Positions 1 to 10,600 of a DNA stretch of 64,000 bases are shown here, one piece after another. The number at the start of each line of letters is the position of its first letter. Positions within the stretch are counted from its first letter, which is position 1. The DNA lies in assembly GCA_032358255.1 (NCBI GenBank), contig JAULBX010024517.1, positions 1-64,000 of the forward strand, in the 5' to 3' direction. The stretch comes from Heterotrichella gracilis (taxonomy: Eukaryota; Sar; Xanthophyceae; Tribonematales; Xanthonemataceae). The notes below the pieces were generated by a model, which saw nothing but the letters and a program-made list of their open reading frames with translations, was not told where the DNA came from and did not search any database. Position numbers and translations under genes: made by a program.

Positions 1-56
1 GGCAGCGCCGCCTCCACCAACAAAAACACCCCCCCCCCCCACCCCCCCCCACCCAC

Positions 57-3000
57 CTGCAGCTTGGCGGCCAGCGCATCCTTCACCCCGCTCGCCAGCA
101 GGTTATTCAGCTGGCTTAGGATCGCGCACACCGCCACCACCCGGCCCGACGCCAGCGCCCGCCGCCCCCCCTTCTGCAGTATGAAGAACACGTCGTCCAC
201 CATGGACGATGTCAGCGAATCCGAGGTGTAGGTGTCTATTTTCACCGCCTTGGCCACGCTCTCAGCCATGTAGAACTCCTCCATGGTAACGTAATACGAA
301 ACAATGTCTCGCATGGCGCTGCCAAAGGCGCCCCCGCGGACCGCGTTCTCCAGGCCGCTGGATGCGCGGGGGGAGGCAGTGGGGGTGGTTGCGTCCATGG
401 CGCGGGTGACTAGGAAGTGGGAGTACTCCTCTGCCCGCTGGCACATCACCAGCATCTCCTCGAGGTAGGATTCCACCTGGGGTGCAGGGGTTCAGGGTTA
501 GAGTAGGGTTTAATTATGTTGCAGTAGGATGCAAAAACAGGAGGGTTTGTTCCCATGTGGCGCGGGGTTTGATTCACTGTCCTGCCCTTCTCACACTCAC
601 ACACACCCACCACCACCGCCACCACCACCCACCTGCCTAAAGTCCACAGTGTTGGCCTCGGGGGCACCCTCGGACCGCTTCCCTAGCCCTCCATCCTTCA
701 CCATGCGCTGGGTTTGATGCGCAGTGCTGCCAACGCAACCCCCGCCCCCCCCACCATCTACCCCCCAAACCCCACTCCTGGAGTGCGCTCTCCACCACGG
801 CACCACCCCAGTACCCGCCACCACACCACCGCCGCCGCCACCACCCACCTGCCTAGGGTCCACCGCGCTGGCCTCGGGGGCCGCATCGGACCGCTTCCTC
901 AACCCAATGTCCTTCACCATGCGCTGTATCTGGCGCACAGCGATGTAGCGCTGCACCACCCGAGCCCCGTGTACATCGCACTCCTTCTGCAGCCCCTCCA
1001 CCGCCGCAAGCACGGCCCCAGAGCCAAATGTGGCGCGCAGGAGGGGGTCGTTCTCGTCGATTGCCACCGCGATGTCCTTGAATAGGTTGGAGAGGGTGTT
1101 GACAAACTCGGGGCCGGTGTTGGTGCCTGGTGGGGCAGGGGGGGGAGGGTTATATTTTAGGGTTTAGAATGCCATGCATGATGGTACAATTGGCAGTGTG
1201 AATAATGCAACTTATTGGACGCAAATGATGTACCTTATTGAACCCATGATACACCATAGTCAACTTCGTTGGGGCACCCTGCACCCTAGACACTAGACTT
1301 GCTTTCCCTACCTGCGTCCACTAGCGTATTGTAATCCTCCTTGGCGCGCTCACCAACCACCCTCCGCAGGTATTCCACAAATAGGTTCAGGCCCTCACTC
1401 TGCACGGGCCAACAAGGGGTCATGCGTCAGCAAGGTGGAAAGCGGGGAGCAGGGGTGGCATATGTCAATCAGCAAATGGGATGGCATGGCGGCCCTAGGG
1501 ATGATCCCATAAACTATGCACGGGTCGAGACAGGTGTGCAGGGTTGTGCCGCACCGCTCGCCAGAGCGGTGTGCAAACCCTGGCTAGGGTTTTGAGGCAG
1601 TGTTCAGGGCGGCTGCGTACCCCTAGGCGGAGCGGCGTGAAGAGCTTTGCGTATCGCACCACCGTGGCATGGTCCTTGGCCACAATGGCCTCTTGAACCC
1701 GAGAGCGCACAATCTGCTCCAGCCGCTGCTTGGCATCCATCAGCACCTGCATGGATGGGGACCAATTCAAATCTACGCCATCTGTTGGTGGCTCAGAGGC
1801 ATGGAGGTTGAGCTGTTTAGGGATTAGGGTTTACGCGAGGTGGCTTGAGCGCACAATCTGCTACAGTTGTTGCTTAGCGTCTATCAGCACCTGCATGAAC
1901 AGGGGCAATTTCAATTCCCATTCCCTGTAACAAGGCCCAGAGCCATATCTTAGGCAGAAATTTGCTTTATGCAAACTGGCCCATTCAAATCCCCGGCAAA
2001 TGTTGGAGGTCTCAAGAGTCCAACAAGTTGACTTCCTTTACCTCCAAAAGTGGCTGCAATGCAAGATCGCCCCTGACACCCGTTAGAGATGGGTAACCGC
2101 GGTTTGAAAGTTGATTAGGGCTGCAAAAGGAAGTAAAGCATACCTCCAGTTGCTCTTGTGCCTGCCTGTTATCCAGCTCAGTCTGGTCAGTGGTTCCATA
2201 CTGCTCCTCAATCTCCATGAAGGTCGCGATGTTATCAGCCGCAGCCTCGTAGTCTTCCGCCTCCATGGCCTGCCGCATGCCGTCGATGCACGTGGTGCGG
2301 TTGATGATGATGTTGATGCGCGACAGCGTCTCGCCCACCCTGGACTGGGCAAGGTCGAGCTCCCTGACTTTGCAACTCACTCTGTCTGCAAGGGCGGAGG
2401 TGCTGTGCACGCTTTGGGCCAGCCCCTCTGCGTCCGCCCTCACCAGCTCCAGCGTCTGCAGAGGGTGATGGTATGTTAGGGTTTAGGGTGAGGAGTTGGA
2501 GTGTCCTGGAGTAAAGGGTTTATAGTTTAGGCTTGTGCACGCTTTGGGCCAGCTCCCCTGCATCCGCCCTCGCCAGCTCCAGCGTCAGCAGGGTGTGGTG
2601 GTACGCTAGGGTTTAGGGTTTAGGGCAAGGAGTTGGGTTTGTCGCTGGTGTGCTGTGCAGTGCAAAGGGGAAGCAGGACTAGCGAGGTAGGTCCCAGGTG
2701 GAACTGGAGGTTGGTGAGGCTCAGATGCACAGCAAGGCTTGCCGTTTGTGGGCCAGGTTTGTTAAAACCATACTGGTAGGACCATGCATGGCTACAGCTG
2801 TAGCTTGGTATCACAGCACAGTTGCAGTAGGCTGTCAAGGGCTGTACAGTGTGAGCAAGTCTGAAAGCAGCAAAGCTTCCTTCATAACCCAAGGGGTGTC
2901 AACCATCCTAAGATGCCAGCAAGGTTCTGGAGATCACATCTCCCTGCAAGCTAAACTCCCTGCAACTCCTAGGTCAAGCACAACTGGGAAGAAAGAAGAA

Positions 3001-3276
3001 ATGGATGAGACAAGCCAATTTGAGACTAGGGGTGCTGGTCCTATGTGCTAGTGGTTTGGTCTGTACCTCTGCAGTTGAAGTTTGGAGGACAACCAGGCTC
3101 CGTTCGAGCTCGCCCCGCTTTGATAGCAGCTGTTCCAGCTCAGCATCGATGCTGCGCTCTTTAGCCACGGTTTCTTGCAACAGCCGGTTGATGTCGTTGA
3201 GGTTGGTGAGCTTTCCCACTGCCTCCATCTCCATGGGTGGGTTATGGAGGGCAGGCATGGTGTCTCCACACGCCAA
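57..3276 (-). CDS. COG4: COG4, conserved oligomeric Golgi complex subunit 4 (C-terminal part beyond window)
   Basis: COG4 belongs to lobe A of the cytosolic COG tethering complex, which captures retrograde vesicles at the Golgi. Six exons are visible on the minus strand: 3276-3067, 2455-2144, 1746-1621, 1399-1312, 1126-849 and 476-57. Splice phases agree at every junction, giving about 478 residues before the frame leaves the window through an intron donor at 55-56. Recognition rests on the N-terminal stretch with LTNLNDINRLLQET, the strongly conserved KVRELDLAQSRV followed by CIDGMRQAMEAEDYEAAA, and the later VVRYAKLFTPL. The family is usually about 740-780 residues, so roughly the last third is missing. 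The start is taken at the first in-frame ATG (3276); the inner methionines at 3258, 3234 and 3228 are also possible. Introns contain three degenerate copies of neighbouring exon edges. The gene is divergent from NHP2. Confidence 0.92.
600..713 (-). repeat. Partial copy of COG4 exon 5 donor edge
   Basis: This intronic stretch repeats the 3' edge of the COG4 exon at 849-1126 together with the flanking CCACC-rich intron sequence. The donor GT is retained. The encoded residues QRMVKDGGLGKRSEGAPEA diverge slightly from the true exon (QRMVKDIGLRKRSDAAPEA). It lies between the real exon and the next exon at 57-476, so it can act as a decoy donor. Confidence 0.85.
1843..1925 (-). repeat. Degenerate copy of COG4 exon 3 acceptor edge
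   Basis: The sequence repeats about 75 bp covering the 5' edge of exon 1621-1746 and its upstream intron, with many substitutions. The CT (AG on the minus strand) of the acceptor is still present. It sits upstream, in transcript order, of the genuine exon. Confidence 0.7.
2531..2636 (-). repeat. Copy of COG4 exon 2 acceptor edge with lost AG
   Basis: About 100 bp repeat 2403-2500: the first part of the exon at 2144-2455 plus the intron upstream of it, including the TTAGGG-type tract. In the copy the acceptor CAG has become CTG, so this decoy is disabled, unlike several others in the window. Confidence 0.8.
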
Positions 3277-4233
3277 TCAGGGAGGACAGGACTGGTGTTT
3301 ACTGGCAAGGACGCATGTTTTGCAGCTGATCAGGCAAGCCAGGCTGTGTACAGTTGTTAGGTCCAGTACTACTGGCAGTAGAGAAGGACCAAGTGGAGTT
3401 TGAAGCAGGATCAAATGCATGCATGGATGATCGGCACCAGCGACAGTGGTGGACGCTAGGAAAGTGATCACGCAGCATACGGTAACCTGCATCCATACCG
3501 TGACCATGTGTAAAGAGCTTGAAAACGTCTACATCACTGCACCCAAAAAGCACGTTACCAATGCATAAAGGGGGATATACCAGTTGCTGGGCGATCACGG
3601 GGAGTCCCACTCCACGCGAAAACAGCAAAACAGCCGCCTGCTTCGGATACAAACGCCACCTATCAACGGGGTCTCTGGCACACCTAGATTCGGAAAACGA
3701 ATTCCTTGCCATCTGTTCCCGACAATACACCTCGGCCCGCCGTCCACCAGCAACACAACACCGCATCCGCAACCTGCATGCAAAAGGCGACGAAGGACTA
3801 AATTGGCTTAAGTGCTAGCTAGGTGAGCCGCGTGCGTAGCTGGGGTGCATGGCTCCAGGGTTAGGTAGTGTCGCACTTTGCACGGCGATACGGTGCCAGC
3901 CAGGGCTTGAGCAAGGTGCATGACCCACTGGCGGCAGGCAACAAATGCATGCAATATGGATGTCGAAGGGACCTCCGAGATACGCAGTACTTTGAGGTCC
4001 TTGGTAACGGCGCGCCTACGTTTAGCCCATTTCTTCACTTGTGCCACTGAGCCTAGCAAAGCCATCCCTTGCCTGCCAAGATATAGCTTGCATCCAGTTG
4101 CCCCACCTCACGCATGCATAACCCTGTTTCTGTGTTCGCCCACAGGACCAACATACCTTCCTTCACAGCTGTATTTTTGGCCCATCGAACCAAAGGTCGA
4201 TAACGTGCAAGCGTTGAACAGCTAGCAGGCGCC
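3277..4233. promoter_or_regulatory. Divergent intergenic region COG4 / NHP2
   Basis: This 957-bp stretch separates the starts of two divergent genes and should hold both promoters and 5' UTRs. I see no convincing TATA box, repeat or RNA gene. An open frame of 157 codons on the minus strand (3299-3772) has no recognisable motif and is probably fortuitous. Confidence 0.5.
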
Positions 4234-5211
4234 ATGGGCAAGGATAAGAAAGAGAAGAAGGAGAAGAAGGAGAAGAAAGTTGAGGCTGATGTGGAAGTCC
4301 CCGCAGTGAAGCACAACCCAGCGTCAATCAGCATCATAGCAAAGCCTCTGGCAGATGACAAGCTCTTGAAAAAGGTGCGTCTTACTGACAGCTGCTAACC
4401 CACCCTGAGTGGTGCCTTGTGGGTGAACTCCTTTGCACCAAAACGCTACAAAGGTGGGCCAATTGTACTGGTGCCAGCAGTGCCCAACTTTACTGGCACC
4501 AGTAAAGTTAATATATAGGCATACTGATTGGAAAGGCCTACTCTCACCAGCATCACTTGCTAGCTAGCTGACTTTGTCATGCGTATGCCCAGGTTTTGAA
4601 ACTGGCAAAGAAGGCTGCAAAGCGCAAGCAGATCAAGCGGGGGGTGAAGGAGGTGGTGAAGGCATTGCGCAAGAACCAGCAGGGGGTGTGCATCATTGCT
4701 GGCGACATCTCGCCCATTGACGTGATCACCCACTTGCCGGTTATGTGTGAGGACCGCGACATCCCCTACATCTATGTGCCTTCCAAGGAGGTGAGCGTTG
4801 CAACAGGCCTTCTGTGGTTGCCGGCGCGCCGTATTCTGTTTCACAGAGCATAGAACGTGGCTTGTTTTGGGGTCTGATTGCACGTTGCCGTGCTTTGGGC
4901 ATATGTGTTGGGGGAATCAGGGCCACAATGGGCTGCCCTGATTACAAAGTGTATTGTAGTAGCATTTCATGCATGCAAGTTCAGTACAAGGCCTGCCAAA
5001 ACAGAGCTGGATGCTTGGTACCAACTACCCGGCATGCTTCTTGCAGGAGTTGGGTGCTGCTGGCCTGACCAAGCGGCCAACCAGCTGCATGCTCATCCTG
5101 CCAAAGCCGCTCAAGGCAGGGGCAGTACAAGACGAGGAGGAGACAAAGGAGTTTGATGAGACGTACAGTGATGTTGCAAAGAAGGTCAAGGCAGTGCAGC
5201 CAGTCTTCTAG
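4234..5211 (+). CDS. NHP2: NHP2, H/ACA snoRNP core protein (L7Ae family)
   Basis: NHP2 is a core protein of H/ACA ribonucleoproteins that guide pseudouridylation of rRNA and snRNA in the nucleolus. Three exons, 4234-4374, 4593-4790 and 5047-5211, join in phase 0 to give 167 residues (human NHP2 has 153). The first exon carries a lysine-rich tail (MGKDKKEKKEKKEKK), then HNPASISIIAKPLA. The second holds the L7Ae signature with KRGVKEVVKALRK and IIAGDISPIDVITHLP, followed by the conserved DIPYIYVPSKEELGAA across the junction to exon 3. The C-terminus continues through LTKRPTSCMLILPK to an acidic and lysine-containing tail. Introns are short and free of the telomere-type motifs seen elsewhere in the window. 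The R-SNARE gene converges on it 418 bp downstream. Confidence 0.97.
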
Positions 5212-5629
5212 GTACTCCATGGCAATAAACAGCATACAAGCTCTACGACAGAACACTGCCTCGCCAGTCCAGCCCATAACAAGGCGCTGCTGAAATTTTA
5301 CAGTGACTTTGCAGCAACGTTTTATCAGCAACAAAAGAAAATTGTGGTGGAACAGCCGGCAGCAGCAGCTTTGCTCAGCTTGCGAAATGTCTTTGCGTAC
5401 ATAAAATGAGAGCAGACCATATGACAGTGGGTACTCAACACGAGCAGCACCAGAAGAACACAACACTAAAAGCACCCACAAGGACTAGAACCATAAGCAC
5501 ACACTCCGACTACTCGTGACAGATACTTGGAGCAACAGTGTTTTTGCAGCAATGCCTGCAGACTTTTCTGCAGACGTAACTCATAAAACCCAGCATTGCG
5601 CTGTTATGATAAAATGGTGGTGCCCACGC
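5212..5629. other. Convergent 3' region between NHP2 and R-SNARE
   Basis: The two genes end tail to tail here, so the region holds both 3' UTRs. On the minus strand a TGTAA motif, the usual polyadenylation signal of chlamydomonadalean algae, occurs near 5297 and could serve the R-SNARE. I see no TGTAA for NHP2 in this interval. Confidence 0.45.
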
Positions 5630-6900
5630 TCAGTGCACGATACCATAGATGATTCCAAAAATTATCAGGCCCAATACGATGACTCCAGACAGCACACACA
5701 GCTTCATCTTCATGTTCTGCCACCACATGTTTCGCCGCAGGCGGGTCCCTTGCTTCTGGAAAGTTGTGGCCTGCGCAGGGGTTGCCCAGTAAAGACGAAG
5801 AAACAGCTCAACACCTCGGGTGCATGCACAAGATTTACGTTCACTGCAAAGGGTGACATACACAGGCAACCTTGCGCCGCGAGCACGGCTACATGCAGGA
5901 GATAAAAAGCACCCAAACCAAACCCACCGTGTTCTGCAGCGCGTCAGCCTTGTCCTCAATCACCTCCAGCTTTACTTGCCTCTCCAGGACCTTGTCGATA
6001 TTGTCCTTAATTATGTTTTGCACCTCAGTCACCTGGGGAACACAACCAGTGGTAAAGCACTGCCCGTGATGCGTTCGCCAACTGGCAGGAAAACGGCACC
6101 GAAACACCATGCTCACCTTCTGTCGGGTGGCTTGGATCTTGCTCAGCTCATCAGGGTGGCTTGCATAGTACTCGAGGAAGTACTTCAGCTTGGGCCTGCA
6201 CCACACTTTTCAGGTGAAACACAGGACAAAGCGCCAGCACCCAGATGCAAAAGCAGGGACCCGCAAGCCCACAGGTTGTGGCATAAGGATGTCTTTATGT
6301 GCATCCCACCAGCGCAAGACATATGCCACCAACCCAAGAACAGACAGCAGCACCATCATACACCGGCATAAACGCTCACCTGTAGATCTGGTTCATGCCG
6401 TTCAGCACCGACGTCCTCGCCTCCACCAGGTAGTTCTTTGTAAAGTCCTCCCGGATCTTCTCAAGGAAGCCGAAGGTGACCTCCTTGGACATCCCTTCAC
6501 CTCCCACCACGCAAAAAACTGCAACGCCACGGCATGTGAGTACAGCATGAACGAGTTGGGCGCAGCGCAATGCCACGGCATGACCACAAACTTGCAGTGG
6601 AATGAATGCCTTAGCTAGTGCAAAAGCGGCTTGCAAATACACAGCTGAGTGTACAAGTAAGGACACAAGCTGGCTGTGCTCGCCAGCTGGCTTGTCTACT
6701 GGCCACATCGCTCACGTACCAAAAGGAGCTTCCACCAGGTAGTTGAACGTGTAGTTGTCACTTGAGATGGACAGCCTCTTGTCAGCATTGGAACACCGCT
6801 CCAGCAGCTGTTTTGCCACTGTTGTGAAGTTCCCAGCAAAGGTGGTGTACTCTGCAAGGACTGTGGTCCCACGAGCCACCATGGCATAGATGAGCGCCAT
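5630..6900 (-). CDS. Longin R-SNARE, VAMP7/VAMP72-like
   Basis: R-SNAREs of this group drive fusion of post-Golgi vesicles with the plasma membrane, endosome or vacuole. Five exons, 6900-6720, 6518-6380, 6195-6117, 6032-5928 and 5770-5630, join without phase conflict to give 214 residues, typical of the family. Residues 1-115 form a longin domain (MALIYAMVARGTTVLAEYT, then NYTFNYLVEAPFG). The SNARE helix follows (NIIKDNIDKVLER) with the zero-layer arginine at about residue 151. GTRLRRNMWWQNMKMKL precedes a single C-terminal transmembrane anchor (about 194-213), so the protein is tail-anchored facing the cytosol. The NMKMKL motif before the anchor resembles plant VAMP71/72. Introns are short and contain no exon-edge copies. 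Confidence 0.95.
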
Positions 6901-7670
6901 CTTGCTGGTTCAACCCGAGGTCAGGCAGGACTGCAGGTGTCTGGCAGCAAGTCAACCCGTATTGTATGGCTGCGCTGTCTTTCGGGAGCCTTGCAGAAGA
7001 AGCTGGCCCACAAAGTGGGGAGGGGTGGGTCCAGGAAAACAGCTGAAACCAAGTTGGCTGAATCCTGCAGCCAAGACGACGTCAGTTGTTGCCTGCTACA
7101 GCCCACTACATGCACCAACTTGGTACAACACACATGTCACACGCTCAAACGAGAAGACAACACAATACAACCACGTGTAGCATGCCAACAGAGATTTACA
7201 TGTCCCATGCATGGCGTTACATCCGGTTCCAATAAGCACACCTTGGACCGTCAAGTTCAGGGAGCTGTGATAAGCACAGCAAACCAATACTACTTCAAGC
7301 CACAGGACTCGAGGCACGCACCTCAAGCTTGGATCGCTGTTTTTGAATTTCCTCCAAGGAGCCACTGCCGGAGCAAGCGTCTTTCAGTAACCAGGGAACA
7401 GCTTCGTACCACACGGCTGCAACAATAAGCGGCGTTGGAGAACGACGTGGTTGTTCCAATGGCCGTTCTGGTAAAAGGCACCACACAACAGACTTTGACA
7501 CATCCGTCGTTGATTGCATCCCCGTCGGCGGAGACCCACCGTCCGCACCCACCGTCGGCCCACCCCAATCGCCTGACTCATGTCCTTACGCCTTTTGAGG
7601 ACTCTCCAGACTCTCAGAGACACCCAGTATTCACCTGAACCACAGTTTTCCAGCCGTTTTTACCTCCACA
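6901..7670. promoter_or_regulatory. Divergent intergenic region R-SNARE / IF-2
   Basis: This 770-bp interval separates two divergent start codons and should contain both promoters. No repeat, RNA gene or clear core promoter element was recognised. Confidence 0.45.
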
Positions 7671-10600
7671 ATGCGTGGGAGGCAGCTCACCGAGCTAGTC
7701 GCTCGGCTGCTCACCCATGCACCGCCTCGGTGCTGCATGGTCAGCGAAGCAGCCAGCCCCGCCAGCCAGATCCGTGCCGCTGCCGCCTTGTCCAACGCAG
7801 AACAGCTCCAATGCAGCACGTCTGGTAGGGATGAGCATTGCTGGAGCCCCCTAGGGCCCCAATGGCACCAGCAGCGGCGTGGCTATGCTGTGCGAAACCC
7901 AGCACGACAGGCACGGGAAGCCGCCCACTTTGAAAAGAAGCGGGAGCAGGCCGGGTCGGGACCATACCAGAAGAAGACGCACCGAAGACGTACGTTTGCC
8001 TACCTTGCTGTGGCAATATAAAATTGCAGCTGAGGTCATCAAGGTTGTGCATGCATTGGGTTGTAAGCCTAGCAGGTCCATCCACCAGTAGCTAGGGACT
8101 CTTGGTATGTATACAAGCCCACTGGCTATTACCGTCCACAGTCCTGTTGGCAACGTGCAACAAGTTCCCGCATATGCATGCATAGCAGCCACCATACTCG
8201 AATGCCCCCTTCCACCACATCCGCACAACGCGGACTCAACTACTGGTTTCTTGCTTGTCTAGATAATGCATTTTTTTTATTTAGCATGTTGTTTCATTAT
8301 TTTGCATGTTGTTTGCATCCGTCACCGCCCACTGAGGGCCGTGACCCAACATTTGCCCACAACGTACCTAGTTTAGGGTTTAGGGCTCACATGGACATGT
8401 GCATGGATCACCACAAGCACCGTGTCACAGTAACACCACATAACACCACTCCCCTGCTGTCCTACATTGACCAATGCAAAATGTCTCATTTACGCCATGC
8501 CATGACTGACCCCGCTTGCGCCATGCCCCGCAGCCGGGAGCGTCTCCAGTTTCCCGCTGCCCAATGGCGCGTCGGCACCTGTCCAACATAAGCCTCCAGC
8601 TTATGTCGGCTGGAGGCAGCGCCGCAGGGAGCAGCACCAGGTGGGTATTGGATGAAGGTTTTGGGAGTGGGAACCATGGGTAAAGGGGTGGAAAAAGCAT
8701 GCCGACCCTACATGGTATTGTGCACCACTGTTGGGCTTCATCCATGCGCTCTTACCCTCTTATGCTGGTTGGTGGGAGACGTGCGACGCACATGCAGTGT
8801 CTCCCACCATGTGTTAGGGCGCACAGGTCCCGCCAACCCGGGCCTGCTGCAACACCCACCCACACCCACACCCACACACCCATCTACCCCCCTTGCAGGC
8901 CCAGCAGTCTGCCGCCCAGCAAGCCGCGCAGCAGCACGAGGTGGAGGTGCTGCAGGAGGTGCGGGTGCCCTTCCCTGTCACAGTCAAGCAGCTGGCGCAC
9001 ATTTTCGGTGAGAAAAACCCTAGCATAACCCTAACAGGAACCCTCGCAGGAATCCTAGGAAACGGGTGGGCGCACATTTGTGGCGCTACCTACTTGTACC
9101 TACCCTCTCCACATATCGATTGCATGGTCATCTCAACCACATCCATGGATGGCATGGTCATCACTCCACATCTACTGATCGGAAGGGCGACACACCCACG
9201 CCCACATTCACACCCACGCACCCACGCCCACACCCACCTGCTCCAGGTGTGTCTGTTGGCCAGCTTGAGGAGATGCTGGTGGAGATCGGGGATGCGCCCA
9301 GCTCACCGGAGGACATGTGAGTACAGCCACATGGGTTCGAATACAGCCAGGGGGAGGTTTTATTGCGGTGGCATCATCCTTGCATGTCATTGGGAAAGTA
9401 CACCCCAAATTTGATCCCATCTCCATCCCATGTGCGCACATATCATCACCCCACGTAACTCCATGTGCACCCACCATTCGTAACCCGCGTGGCCCCATTA
9501 GCACCCATTTGCTCACCCTGTGTGCCCCCATATGCACCCTTATTCTCACCCCATGTGCACACGCGGCGTCACCCCCATTGCCCCCTAAACCCTAAACCCT
9601 AAATTTCATGCTCTGCAGTGTTGCCCCCGATGCTGCTGAGCTGGCAGGCCTGGAGCTGGGCAAGGTGCCTATAATAGCAAAGGAGGCCAGAGGTAGGGGA
9701 CTGGGGGGGTGGGGGAAGGTGGTGGTGGTGGTGCCGACTGCCAAAAAGGAAATGGAAAAGGTTCAAAGGGCACAAAAACACCCCAAAAAAGCCTGCCTAG
9801 AGTGTTTGCTGGCCGCATGGGTGCTGGGGACATCCTCCACCACCACACACCGCCACGCATCACCACGCACACCATCACCACCACCACCACACACCACCAC
9901 ATCCACTGACAAGGGGTGGTGTGTTATGCAGAGCTAGACACGGACAGCGAGCCTCGACCTGCGGTGGTGACTGTGATGGGACATGTGGATCATGGGAAGG
10001 TGCGCGGGTTGGAACCCTAGGTTGTGAAGGTTGAAAACCCTAGTTCAGTGTCAGAAGTCATAGGGTGTGGGTGATAAGCCATGTGGAGCACGGGAAGGTG
10101 CGCGGTGGAACCCTAGGGTGGGGGTGACGGAACCCTTGGGCGTTGGTGGTGAATTCCTGAGGTTGTAGGTCATGGAAAAGTGATGGTTTGCGTGATAGAC
10201 CATGTGGACCACGGGATGCGCGGTGGAAACCCTAGGGTGTGGAGGCTGCAGCATATGAACCACACTGATCGGTGGCATGCGCCGCTGCCAGGTTGAGCCA
10301 TCTGTCAACCTCCAGCATCATGGGGGCCGCATGCTGTTAGGCGTGTGTGTCCCACCGGCGTTTACCACCACCACCACCACCACCATAATTGCCACCACCA
10401 CCACCACCATATGTAGCACGAGAGTTGGCCCACTTGCCTTGCCAACGTGGTGTGTGATGTGTGCGCAGACCTCTCTGCTTGATGCGCTGCGGAGCACGTC
10501 GGTGGCGGCCACAGAGGCGGGAGGAATTACACAGGTACTGTATCACCCTAGCTGGATAGGGTTAGGGTTTAGGGTACATACGTACACTAGCAGCTCCTAT

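Noticed and set aside
849-1126. The two similar COG4 segments at 633-713 and 849-928 as mutually exclusive exons
   Set aside because: Only the 849-1126 segment has both splice sites and full conserved sequence; the other lacks an acceptor and covers only the donor edge.
3299-3772. 157-codon minus-strand open frame between COG4 and NHP2
   Set aside because: No recognisable motif, no splice context, and it lies in the shared promoter interval.
9586-9602. CCCTAAACCCTAAACCCTAAA and similar tracts as a chromosome end
   Set aside because: The tracts are one to three units long, occur in both orientations and lie inside introns of intact genes, so they are interstitial telomere-type motifs and not a telomere.
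10362-10410. CCACCA and GGTGGT runs in IF-2 introns as coding His/Pro or Gly tracts
   Set aside because: They fall between phase-consistent exons and resemble simple intronic repeats.
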